NCBI GenBank assembly: GCA_025963425.1
Contig: JAOPUQ010000063.1
Coordinates: forward strand, 1 to 9,336
DNA length: 9,336 bases
Source of the DNA: Modestobacter sp.
Lineage (GTDB): Bacteria; Actinomycetota; Actinomycetes; Mycobacteriales; Geodermatophilaceae
Direction of reading: 5' to 3'
Part shown: positions 1 through 5,764 of the stretch, one piece after another
How positions within the stretch are numbered: the first letter of the stretch is position 1
Layout of the letters: each line of letters starts with the position of its first letter
The notes under the pieces: generated by a model
The model's input: the letters and a program-made list of their open reading frames with translations, nothing else
Told to the model about the DNA's origin: nothing
Databases searched by the model: none
Program-made: the position numbers and the translations under genes

Positions 1-1215
1 GGTCGCGGCCCGATGATGACCTTCACCCACGTGCCGACCTTCCCGCCGGCCGACTTCCGGGACGTCGTCCGCCCGAACTTCGACACCCTGTACTCGATCG
101 CCTGGCTCGACGTCACCGAGGAACCCGCGATCCTGGACGTGCCCGATGCCGCCGGCCGGTACTACCTGCTGCCCATGCTGGACATGTGGACCGACGTGTT
201 CGCCAGCCCCGGCAAGCGCACCACGGGCACGGGGGCGGCGCGCTTCGCCGTGGTCCCCCAGGGATGGCAGGGGACCCTGCCCGACGGGGTGCAGCGCATC
301 GACACACCCACCCCCTACGTCTGGCTGATCGGCCGCACGCAGACCAACGGCCCGGCCGACTACGCGGCGGTGCATCAGTTCCAGGACGGGCTGCGGACCG
401 CACCGCTGTCCCGCCCGGACGCGCCGCAGGAGCCGCAGCAGCCGGGCACCTTCCAGCCCGACCCGACGGTGGACATGCAGACCCCGCCGCTGCGGCAGGT
501 CAACCAGATGACCGGGGCGGACTACTTCACCTACGCGGCCGAGCTGATGAGGCAGCACCCACCGCACGTCACCGACCAGGCGATGATCGCCCGGATGCGG
601 CGCCTCGGGCTCCGCGCCGGCGACAGCTTCGACGCCGAGAGCGCCGACCCGGTGGTCCGCCAGGTGCTCGAGGCGGCGCCGGCCGCCGGTCTGGCCGCGA
701 TGAACGCGAAGCTGCCGACCCTGGCGCGGGTGGCCAACGGGTGGCAGTTGAACACCGACACGATGGGCGTGTACGGCGACTACTACCTCAAGCGGGCCAC
801 CGTCGCGATGCTCGGGCTCGGCGCCAACCAGCCGGAGGACGCGGTGTACCCGCTCAACCTGGCCGACAGCGAGGGCCGGCCGCTGAACGGGGCCCACGAC
901 TACGTTCTGCACTTCGACCCGGCCGAGCTGCCGCCGGTCCACGCCTTCTGGTCGATCACCCTCTACGACGACGAGGGCTTCCCGGTGGCCAACCACCTGA
1001 ACCGGCTCGCCATCGGCGACCGCGACCCGCTTACCTACAACGCGGACGGCTCCCTGGACCTCCACATCCAGCACGCCGACCCCGGACCGGACAAGCAGTC
1101 GAACTGGCTTCCGACGCCGGCCGGGCCCTTCAACCTGACCGCTCGGCTGTACTGGCCCAAGCCCGAGGTCCTCGACGGCAGATGGGCCCCACCGGCGGTA
1201 CGGGCGGCCGGATAG
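1..1215 (+). CDS. DUF1254/DUF1214 domain protein, 5' end outside the window
   Basis: The reading frame is open from base 1 and codes for Gly-Arg-Gly-Pro before the first ATG at 13. Proteins of this family normally have several dozen more residues before this point, so the gene very probably starts upstream and the ATG at 13 is internal. Counting from that ATG, residues about 10-135 match DUF1254: VVRPNFDTLYS, then RYYLLPMLDMWTDVF, then an IGRTQTNGP block. Residues about 280-395 match DUF1214, with HAFWSITLYD and the typical ending FNLTARLYWPKPE followed by a Trp-x-Pro-Pro motif. Between them lies a less conserved helical linker (about 160-280). The two domains are commonly found together in bacterial proteins of about 450 residues, often exported. 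No biochemical function is established that I can name with confidence, and no catalytic residues can be pointed to. The family call is firm; the function is unknown. The gene stands alone here and is followed by a hairpin. Confidence 0.9.
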   Translation, partial: GRGPMMTFTHVPTFPPADFRDVVRPNFDTLYSIAWLDVTEEPAILDVPDAAGRYYLLPMLDMWTDVFASPGKRTTGTGAARFAVVPQGWQGTLPDGVQRIDTPTPYVWLIGRTQTNGPADYAAVHQFQDGLRTAPLSRPDAPQEPQQPGTFQPDPTVDMQTPPLRQVNQMTGADYFTYAAELMRQHPPHVTDQAMIARMRRLGLRAGDSFDAESADPVVRQVLEAAPAAGLAAMNAKLPTLARVANGWQLNTDTMGVYGDYYLKRATVAMLGLGANQPEDAVYPLNLADSEGRPLNGAHDYVLHFDPAELPPVHAFWSITLYDDEGFPVANHLNRLAIGDRDPLTYNADGSLDLHIQHADPGPDKQSNWLPTPAGPFNLTARLYWPKPEVLDGRWAPPAVRAAG

Positions 1216-1242
1216 GCCCCGGCCGCACGAGGCGGTCGGGGC
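1216..1242 (+). terminator. GC-rich hairpin directly after the DUF1254 gene
   Basis: GCCCCGGCCGC (1216-1226) pairs with GCGGTCGGGGC (1232-1242) around a 5-base loop ACGAG. The stem is 11 bp with one G-T wobble. It begins on the base after the TAG stop (1213-1215). There is no T run, as is usual for actinobacterial terminators. It lies between the plus-strand gene and the minus-strand permease remnant, so it could stop transcription from both sides. Confidence 0.6.
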
Positions 1243-1268
1243 GACGGGGTCGAGCACCGCGGAGGCGG

Positions 1269-1630
1269 TCAGTCGGTGTCGCGGCTGTACAGGAGCACGG
1301 TCCGCACCAGCAGTGCGACGGCGGCGTACCCGCCGAAGACCAGGGCGTTCTCCGGCCGGGTGAGCGCGATGGCGATGGCCTTGGCGGAGTCGAAGTCCGA
1401 GTTGTAGGCGAGCAGGTGGGTGCCCGAAAGGGAGGAAGCGGGCGACCTCTTCGGGGAGGAAGACGTTGAGCAGGTTCTCGACGACGAAACCCCAGACGAG
1501 GAGTCCCCGACGGCCCACGCCCCAGGACGGCGGCGGTCACCGTCGTGGCCAGCGCGATGACCCAACGCGCCGGTCGCGCAGCCACCGCGACCGCCAGGGT
1601 GCCGTGCTGGGGCGAGGATCGCTCGAGCAT
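1269..1630 (-). pseudogene. Remnant of an ABC-2 type transporter permease (C-terminal half, frameshifted)
   Basis: Three neighbouring pieces of a membrane permease are readable on the minus strand, each in a different frame. First (about 1607-1525) is HGTLAVAVAARPARW followed by a TTVTAAVLG helix; it resembles the 'HGTI..TLLA.PRR' segment of ABC-2 permeases that carry a gene-internal cytoplasmic loop. Second (about 1510-1420) is LLVWGFVVENLLNVFLPEEV followed by ARFLPFG, the late 'LVW..VvE.l...lPe..ryLP' segment. Third (about 1430-1269) is THLLAYNSDFDSAK, a final hydrophobic helix (VFGGYAAVALLVRTVLL) and a TGA stop at 1271-1269. In intact relatives I would expect roughly 80-100 residues between the first and second pieces; here there are almost none, so an internal deletion is inferred. 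A further frame change falls near 1425-1430. No partner ATPase is nearby. No single open frame covers the pieces: a 123-codon frame exists but only its last third looks like protein. The call rests on motif memory, not alignment. Confidence 0.65.
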
Positions 1631-1828
1631 GTTCGCCCATGACCTCGTCGTGGTCGGCGGGGGAAAGCTCCTCCTCGCGGAGCCCTCGCTGCCGTCACGC
1701 ACGCAGCGACGTCGCCGTGGTCGTCGAGACACCGCAGCCGGTCGAGCGCGCCGCCGTCCTCGCCCGGCACGACCTCGTCCGAGCGCGTGGCCGGCCGGCT
1801 GATGGTCCGGGGGACGACAGGTCGCGGG
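1631..1828. other. No supported gene; possible coding debris
   Basis: Open frames exist on both strands, as expected at this GC content, but none has a ribosome binding site, domain or normal composition. The only hint of protein is on the minus strand, at about 1690-1600, where a frame reads REEELSPADHDEVMGEHARAI. This vaguely resembles the 'ls..d...il..NA..l' tail of amidohydrolase-like TIM-barrel enzymes. It is cut by a TGA just upstream and runs into the permease remnant in another frame. It may be a second gene fossil or chance. Confidence 0.3.
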
Positions 1829-1870
1829 TTGGCAACGATGTGATCCTTATCGCATTTTCTGCGATAACGT
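1829..1870 (+). promoter_or_regulatory. Candidate promoter of the liv operon
   Basis: This is the least GC-rich stretch of the window. TTGGCA (1829-1834) matches five of six bases of the TTGACA -35 consensus. After an 18-base spacer comes CATTTT (1853-1858), a weak -10 that keeps the important A2 and T6. An alternative -10 is TAACGT (1865-1870), which fits the TAnnnT form common in actinobacteria but has no good -35 at normal distance. Both -10 candidates overlap the inverted repeat at 1847-1867. The leader to the livF start would be about 130-150 bases; I see no riboswitch in it. The promoter is inferred from sequence alone. Confidence 0.45.
1847..1867. promoter_or_regulatory. Perfect inverted repeat, candidate operator
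   Basis: TTATCGCA (1847-1854), a 5-base spacer TTTTC, then TGCGATAA (1860-1867): an 8+8 bp perfect palindrome of 21 bases. A stem of this kind in an AT-enriched promoter, rather than after a gene, is typical of a site for a dimeric helix-turn-helix regulator (TetR, GntR, IclR or LacI type). It covers both -10 candidates, so a bound protein would most simply repress. No regulator gene lies in the window and I do not recognise the half-site as belonging to a named factor. Confidence 0.65.
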
Positions 1871-1990
1871 GCCGCCCCAACGCCCCGCAGCGCCGACCAG
1901 CTGACCCGCACATCGTCGAACGGCACGGCACGCGGTACGGGCTCCCGGGGTCCGCTCCGGTCCGCCGCCTCGACCTGGCCGACGACCGAG

Positions 1991-1998
1991 AAGAGAGG
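1991..1998 (+). promoter_or_regulatory. Ribosome binding site that decides the livF start
   Basis: AAGAGAGG lies 8 bases before the GTG at 2007 but directly abuts, and overlaps by one base, the earlier in-frame GTG at 1998. Normal spacing therefore favours 2007. That start gives an N-terminus (MLTIDALHV) typical of LivF proteins. Confidence 0.6.
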
Positions 1999-2006
1999 TG
2001 CCGTCC

Positions 2007-2795
2007 GTGCTGACCATCGACGCACTGCACGTGACCTACGGTGGGGCGGTCCAGGCCCTGCGCGGGATCTCCATGGAGGTCCCCGACGGGAAGGTCGTCG
2101 CCGTCCTGGGCAGCAACGGGGCCGGCAAGACCACGCTGCTGCGCACCATCTCCGGGACGCTGCGCCTGCACCGGGGCAAGGTCGAGTCCGGTTCGGTCCG
2201 CTACGGCGACAGCGTGCTCGGCAACCGCGACCCGGCGCAGACCGTCCGGCTGGGCCTGGTGCAGGTCCCCGAGGGACGGCACATCTTCGGCCGGCTGACC
2301 GTGGAGGAGAACCTGCGGGCCGGCGGCATGGGCAACAAGGACAAGGCCGCCAAGGCCAGGGCGCGCGACCGCGTGTACGAGATGTTCCCCGTGCTCGAGG
2401 AGCGCAGTGCCCAGCGCGGGGCGCTGCTGTCCGGCGGCGAGCAGCAGATGCTGGCGATCGGCCGGGCGCTGATGGCCAGCCCGCAGCTGCTGCTCCTCGA
2501 CGAGCCGTCGCTGGGCCTCGCGCCGCGCATCATCGGCCAGATCGGCGAGGTCATCGCCGAGATCAACCGGCAGGGCACGTCCGTACTGCTGGTGGAGCAG
2601 AACGCCACCATGGCGCTCGGCGTCGCCGACCTGGCCTACGTGCTGGACGTCGGCGAGGTCTCGCTGTCCGGCTCCGCCAAGGAACTGGCCCGCACCGACG
2701 AGGTGCAGCGGCTCTACCTCGGGCACGACAGCGACGAGCCGCGGCAGCGGGCCGGTGTCGCGTCGGGCAAGACGCTGTCCCGGTGGACGGCGTGA
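2007..2795 (+). CDS. livF: LivF-type ATP-binding protein of a branched-chain amino acid (HAAT) ABC importer
   Basis: This is one of the two ATPases that power the importer encoded by the next genes; it acts on the cytoplasmic face of the membrane. From the GTG at 2007 it has 262 residues; a GTG at 1998 would add three. Walker A GSNGAGKT is at 35-42, the Q-loop glutamine at about 86 in a VQVPEGRHIFG context typical of LivF, the signature LSGGEQQ at 141-147, Walker B LLLLDEP at 161-167 and the D-loop SLGLAP just after. The switch position reads LVEQN, with glutamine (about 198) instead of the usual histidine; this is a known habit of LivF proteins rather than a defect. All ATPase motifs are intact. 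LivF is usually about 235 residues, so the last 20 or so (after the LYLGH block, rich in Arg, Ser and Gly) are an extra tail. It is the first gene of the operon, and its end overlaps livG by four bases. Confidence 0.93.
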   Translation: MLTIDALHVTYGGAVQALRGISMEVPDGKVVAVLGSNGAGKTTLLRTISGTLRLHRGKVESGSVRYGDSVLGNRDPAQTVRLGLVQVPEGRHIFGRLTVEENLRAGGMGNKDKAAKARARDRVYEMFPVLEERSAQRGALLSGGEQQMLAIGRALMASPQLLLLDEPSLGLAPRIIGQIGEVIAEINRQGTSVLLVEQNATMALGVADLAYVLDVGEVSLSGSAKELARTDEVQRLYLGHDSDEPRQRAGVASGKTLSRWTA

Positions 2796-3658
2796 CCGCG
2801 GCGCGGGAGGTCGACGAGCCGACCCGGTCGGACATCCCACCGGTCGAGGTCGACGGCGTCAGCGTGCGCTTCGGTGCGATCACCGCCCTCTCCGACGTGT
2901 CGTTCACCGTCGCTCCCGGCACCATCCACGCCGTCATCGGCCCCAACGGCGCCGGGAAGTCGACGATGTTCAACGTCCTGTCGGGGGTCTACCAGGCCGC
3001 CGAGGGGCAGGTCCGTTTCGGCGACGCCCGGCTCGACCGGATGCGCCCGTACCAGATCGCCGGCATCGGCGTGGCGCGGGCGTTCCAGAACATCGCCCTC
3101 TCGGGAACGCAGTCGGTGGCCGAGAACCTCATGCTCGGTCGGCACCACCTCACCAAGGCCGGCTTCATCGCCGCCGGTCTCCGCCTCCCGCGGGCCACCC
3201 GGGAGGGGAAACGCCACGGGGAGCGGGTCGCCGAGATCGCCGAGTTCCTGGAGCTCGGCGACAAGCTGCAGACGCCGGTGGGCGTCCTGTCCTACGGCGA
3301 CCAGAAGCGGGTGGAGGTCGCCCGGGCGCTGTGCACGGAGCCCCGGCTGCTGCTGCTCGACGAGCCCGTCGCCGGGATGAACGCCGAGGAGACCACCCGG
3401 ATGGCCGAGGCCATCCGGGAGATCCGGTCCGCGCTCGGCATCTCGATCGTGCTGGTCGAGCACGACATGGGGATGGTCATGTCCCTCGCCGACCGGGTCA
3501 CCGTCCTCGACTTCGGTCGCCGGATCGCCGACGGGACGCCCGCCGAGGTGCAGTCCGACCCCGAGGTCATCCGGGCCTACCTCGGGTCCGGTGACGAGAT
3601 CAACCCCTCCGACGCCGCCGCCGGACACCCCTCCGAGACCCCCGGGACGCGCCCGTGA
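2792..3658 (+). CDS. livG: LivG-type ATP-binding protein of a branched-chain amino acid (HAAT) ABC importer
   Basis: This is the second ATPase of the importer. The GTG at 2792 overlaps the livF stop in a GTGA junction and gives 288 residues. A GTG at 2783, nine bases earlier, is also in frame and would give 291. From 2792, Walker A GPNGAGKS is at 50-57, the Q-loop in ARAFQN at about 99, the signature LSYGDQKR at 166-173, Walker B LLLLDEP at 186-192, and the switch histidine in VEHDM at about 224. The longer stretch between Q-loop and signature (about 100-165), which includes a MLGRHHL segment, is the LivG-specific insertion that separates it from LivF. The C-terminus carries the usual PAEVQSDPEVIRAYLG block followed by an acidic and proline-rich tail of about 20 residues. 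All catalytic motifs are present. It overlaps livH by four bases (GTGA), so translation of the two is probably coupled. Confidence 0.93.
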   Translation: MTAAREVDEPTRSDIPPVEVDGVSVRFGAITALSDVSFTVAPGTIHAVIGPNGAGKSTMFNVLSGVYQAAEGQVRFGDARLDRMRPYQIAGIGVARAFQNIALSGTQSVAENLMLGRHHLTKAGFIAAGLRLPRATREGKRHGERVAEIAEFLELGDKLQTPVGVLSYGDQKRVEVARALCTEPRLLLLDEPVAGMNAEETTRMAEAIREIRSALGISIVLVEHDMGMVMSLADRVTVLDFGRRIADGTPAEVQSDPEVIRAYLGSGDEINPSDAAAGHPSETPGTRP

Positions 3659-4545
3659 CCCAGTTCCTGTCGCTGTTGCTCAACGGCCTCTCGCTGGGCG
3701 CGCTCTACGCGCTCATCGCTCTCGGGTTCGTGATCATCTTCAAGGCCAGCGAGGTGGTCAGCTTCACGCACGGCTCGCTGCTGCTGCTCGGCGCCTACTC
3801 CATCGCCCGGCTGTCGGACAGGATCGGCTTCCTGCCCGCCGTCCTGGCCGGGGTCGCGCTGACCGCGGCGGCCGCGTTCGTCATCGAGCGGGTGGTCATC
3901 AACCGGCTGCGCGGGGCACCGGTGATCAGCCTGGCCATCGTCACCATCGGTATCGACATCATCCTGCTGACCGAGCTGATCCGACGGATCGGCTCGGACA
4001 TCCTCAACGTCCCGCACCCGTGGGGCGGGAAGTCCTTCCGGATCGGTGACGTCGGCATCAGCCAGAACCGGCTGATCGCCACCGCTGTCGCCGGCGTCCT
4101 CATCGTCGCGTTCTTCCTGGCCTTCAAGTACTCCAGCTGGGGCGTGGCGATGCGAGCGTCGGCCGAGGACGGCGAGACCGCGGCGCTCATGGGGATCCGG
4201 CTGGGCCGGGTCTCCGCGCTCGCCTGGATCGTGGCCGGCGCGCTCGCCGCCGTCGCGGCGCTGTTCCTCGTCGGCGCGCCGACCCCGGGGGTGAGTGCCG
4301 CTGCCTACACCGTGGCGCTGCGGGCCTTCCCGGCCGCCATCCTCGGCGGCCTGGACTCGACCGGTGGCGCCCTCGTGGGCGGACTGCTGATCGGCCTGGC
4401 CGAGTCCTTCGCCGCCGGCTATCAGGACCAGCTGCTGTTCCTCGGCCGCGGGTTCGGCGACGTCGTCCCCTACGTCGTGATGATCGCCGTCCTTCTGGTC
4501 CGCCCCTCCGGGCTGTTCGGGACCAAGGAGCTGACCCGTGTCTGA
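3655..4545 (+). CDS. livH: LivH-type permease of a branched-chain amino acid (HAAT) ABC importer
   Basis: This integral membrane subunit forms half of the translocation path with LivM. It has 296 residues, the family's normal length, from a GTG at 3655 that overlaps the livG stop in GTGA. The N-terminus has the hallmark LivH segment NGLSLGALYALIALGFV (about 10-26) followed by SEVVSFTHGSLLLLGAY. About eight hydrophobic segments follow, at roughly 8-28, 38-52, 60-80, 90-108, 138-156, 187-207, 225-252 and 268-284. The cytoplasmic coupling loop that touches the ATPases (EAA-like) is MRASAEDGETAALMGI at about 166-181. The late GGLDSTGGALVGGLLIGLAE block (about 231-250) and the RPSGLFG ending are also typical. 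The gene overlaps livM by eight bases. Its family is certain. Whether the substrate is leucine/isoleucine/valine or another small organic molecule cannot be told from the permease. Confidence 0.93.
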   Translation: MTQFLSLLLNGLSLGALYALIALGFVIIFKASEVVSFTHGSLLLLGAYSIARLSDRIGFLPAVLAGVALTAAAAFVIERVVINRLRGAPVISLAIVTIGIDIILLTELIRRIGSDILNVPHPWGGKSFRIGDVGISQNRLIATAVAGVLIVAFFLAFKYSSWGVAMRASAEDGETAALMGIRLGRVSALAWIVAGALAAVAALFLVGAPTPGVSAAAYTVALRAFPAAILGGLDSTGGALVGGLLIGLAESFAAGYQDQLLFLGRGFGDVVPYVVMIAVLLVRPSGLFGTKELTRV

Positions 4546-5764
4546 GGCGACCGCCCCGGCCGCGCGGGGAGCGACCCACACGGCTCGCCACGCGGCGACC
4601 GCCCGGCACCGCTCGCTGCTCAGGCCGTTGCTGCTGGCCGCGGTGCTCGTGGTGCTGCTGCTCGCCCCCCTCTACGTCGAAGAGTTCTGGCTGCGCACCG
4701 GCTTCGCGGTGTTCGGGGCGATCGTGGGCGCGATCGGCCTCAACCTGCTCGTCGGGACCACCGGACAGCTGTCCCTGGCCCACGCCTTCTTCCTCGCCGT
4801 CGGCGCCATCAGCTACGTCTACGTCTCCGGCGAGTCAGGCGGCCTGGGGACGACGACGCTGGGCGGGCTCGGCTGGCCGCCACTCGTCGGCATGGTCGTC
4901 GGCGTGCTGCTGGCCGGTCTCGCCGGCCTCGTCTTCAGCCCCATCGCGGCCCGCCTGCGCGGCATCTACCTCGGTGTCGCATCGCTGGGTCTGGTCTTCA
5001 TCGGGCAGCACGTCCTCAACACCTGGACGTCGGTGACCGGCGGCTTCAACGGGCGCTCGGCCCCCGACTTCTCGCTGTTCGGCTTCACCTTCGCGAACGA
5101 CAACCCCCTGCTGTTCATCGCCGGGGTCCCGTTCCGGGAGGCCGAGCGCTTGTGGTACCTGGGCCTGGTCCTCGCCCTGGCCGCCTACCTGTTCGCCCGC
5201 AATCTGCTGCGCAGCCGACCCGGCCGGGCGCTGCAGACACTGCGGGACAGCGAGGTCGCGGCGTCGGTGATGGGCGTCGACGTCCAGCGCTACAAGGGCC
5301 GGGTGTTCCTGGTCAGCTCGATGTACGCCGGGCTGTCCGGCGTCCTCTACGCGTTGTCCATCGGCAGCGTCGCGCCCGAGTCCTTCGGCCTCGAGGTGTC
5401 CATCCAGTACCTCGCCATGATCGTGCTCGGCGGCCTGGGGTCAGTGGGCGGCGCGGCGTTCGGCGCGCTGTTCGTCAGCGCGCTGCCCCTGGTCTTCCAG
5501 CGCTACGCCGACGCGCTGCCCCTGGTCAGCAGCCCGGGGCAGGGCGGCCTCAACGCCGGGGAGGTGGCGCGGTACCTCTACGGCGCGGCGGTCGTCCTCG
5601 TGATCATGTTCGAGCCCGCCGGACTCGCCGGCCTCGCCGGCCGCTTCCGGCGCCGGGGCCGCGACCCCGGCGGAGGCCGGGCCACCCGCTCCTCCTCGGC
5701 CTCGACCGATCCGTCGACCAGCTCTGTCCCGTCCGACCGACCAGCACAAGGGAGCACCACATGA
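4538..5764 (+). CDS. livM: LivM-type permease of a branched-chain amino acid (HAAT) ABC importer
   Basis: This is the second membrane subunit of the importer, 408 residues from a GTG at 4538 that overlaps livH by eight bases. Residues 1-30 are hydrophilic and basic. The hydrophobic core runs from about 31 to 362, with the LivM hallmark GLNLLVGTTGQLSLAHAFF at about 67-85, the RLRGIYLGVASLG segment at about 139-151, and the EAA-like ATPase contact loop LRDSEVAASVMGVDVQRYKG at about 235-254. The late QYLAMIVLGGLGSVGGAAFG block (about 290-309) and a final helix ending in FEPAGLAG are present. A polar tail of about 40 residues follows (Arg-rich, then Ser/Thr/Pro-rich), longer than the family core needs. 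That tail's coding sequence also contains the ribosome binding site of the next gene. The stop overlaps the next ATG as ATGA. Confidence 0.92.
   Translation: MSEATAPAARGATHTARHAATARHRSLLRPLLLAAVLVVLLLAPLYVEEFWLRTGFAVFGAIVGAIGLNLLVGTTGQLSLAHAFFLAVGAISYVYVSGESGGLGTTTLGGLGWPPLVGMVVGVLLAGLAGLVFSPIAARLRGIYLGVASLGLVFIGQHVLNTWTSVTGGFNGRSAPDFSLFGFTFANDNPLLFIAGVPFREAERLWYLGLVLALAAYLFARNLLRSRPGRALQTLRDSEVAASVMGVDVQRYKGRVFLVSSMYAGLSGVLYALSIGSVAPESFGLEVSIQYLAMIVLGGLGSVGGAAFGALFVSALPLVFQRYADALPLVSSPGQGGLNAGEVARYLYGAAVVLVIMFEPAGLAGLAGRFRRRGRDPGGGRATRSSSASTDPSTSSVPSDRPAQGSTT
5748..5754 (+). promoter_or_regulatory. Strong ribosome binding site of the binding-protein gene
   Basis: AAGGGAG ends six bases before the ATG at 5761, inside the last codons of livM. 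It is the best Shine-Dalgarno match in the operon and fixes the start of the lipoprotein gene at 5761. The same frame is open far upstream (to at least 5152) but there only shadows livM. Confidence 0.75.

Noticed and set aside
186..1469. 427-codon plus-strand frame across the DUF1254 gene
   Set aside because: Low-complexity Arg/Gly/Ala translation in the +3 shadow of a clearly recognisable gene.
1545..1802. Plus-strand frame containing DLVVVGGGK, resembling a nucleotide-binding start
   Set aside because: Only the short run looks protein-like. The rest is Arg-rich, there is no ribosome binding site, and the opposite strand explains the region better as a permease remnant.
1871..2006. Possible riboswitch or attenuator in the liv leader
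   Set aside because: Some short GC stems can be drawn, but no conserved aptamer pattern, leader peptide or terminator/antiterminator pair stands out.
1695..2840. 381-codon minus-strand frame opposite livF
   Set aside because: His/Gln/Arg-rich antisense translation of livF with no domain or ribosome binding site.
2714..4581. Minus-strand frames of about 300 codons opposite livG and livH
   Set aside because: Asp/Gly/Arg-rich antisense shadows typical of high-GC genes; the plus strand holds complete ATPase and permease motifs.
5152..5760. Upstream extension of the binding-protein frame, giving 617 residues
   Set aside because: The added part is Arg/Pro-rich out-of-frame translation of livM. 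The lipoprotein signal and the AAGGGAG site fix the true start at 5761.
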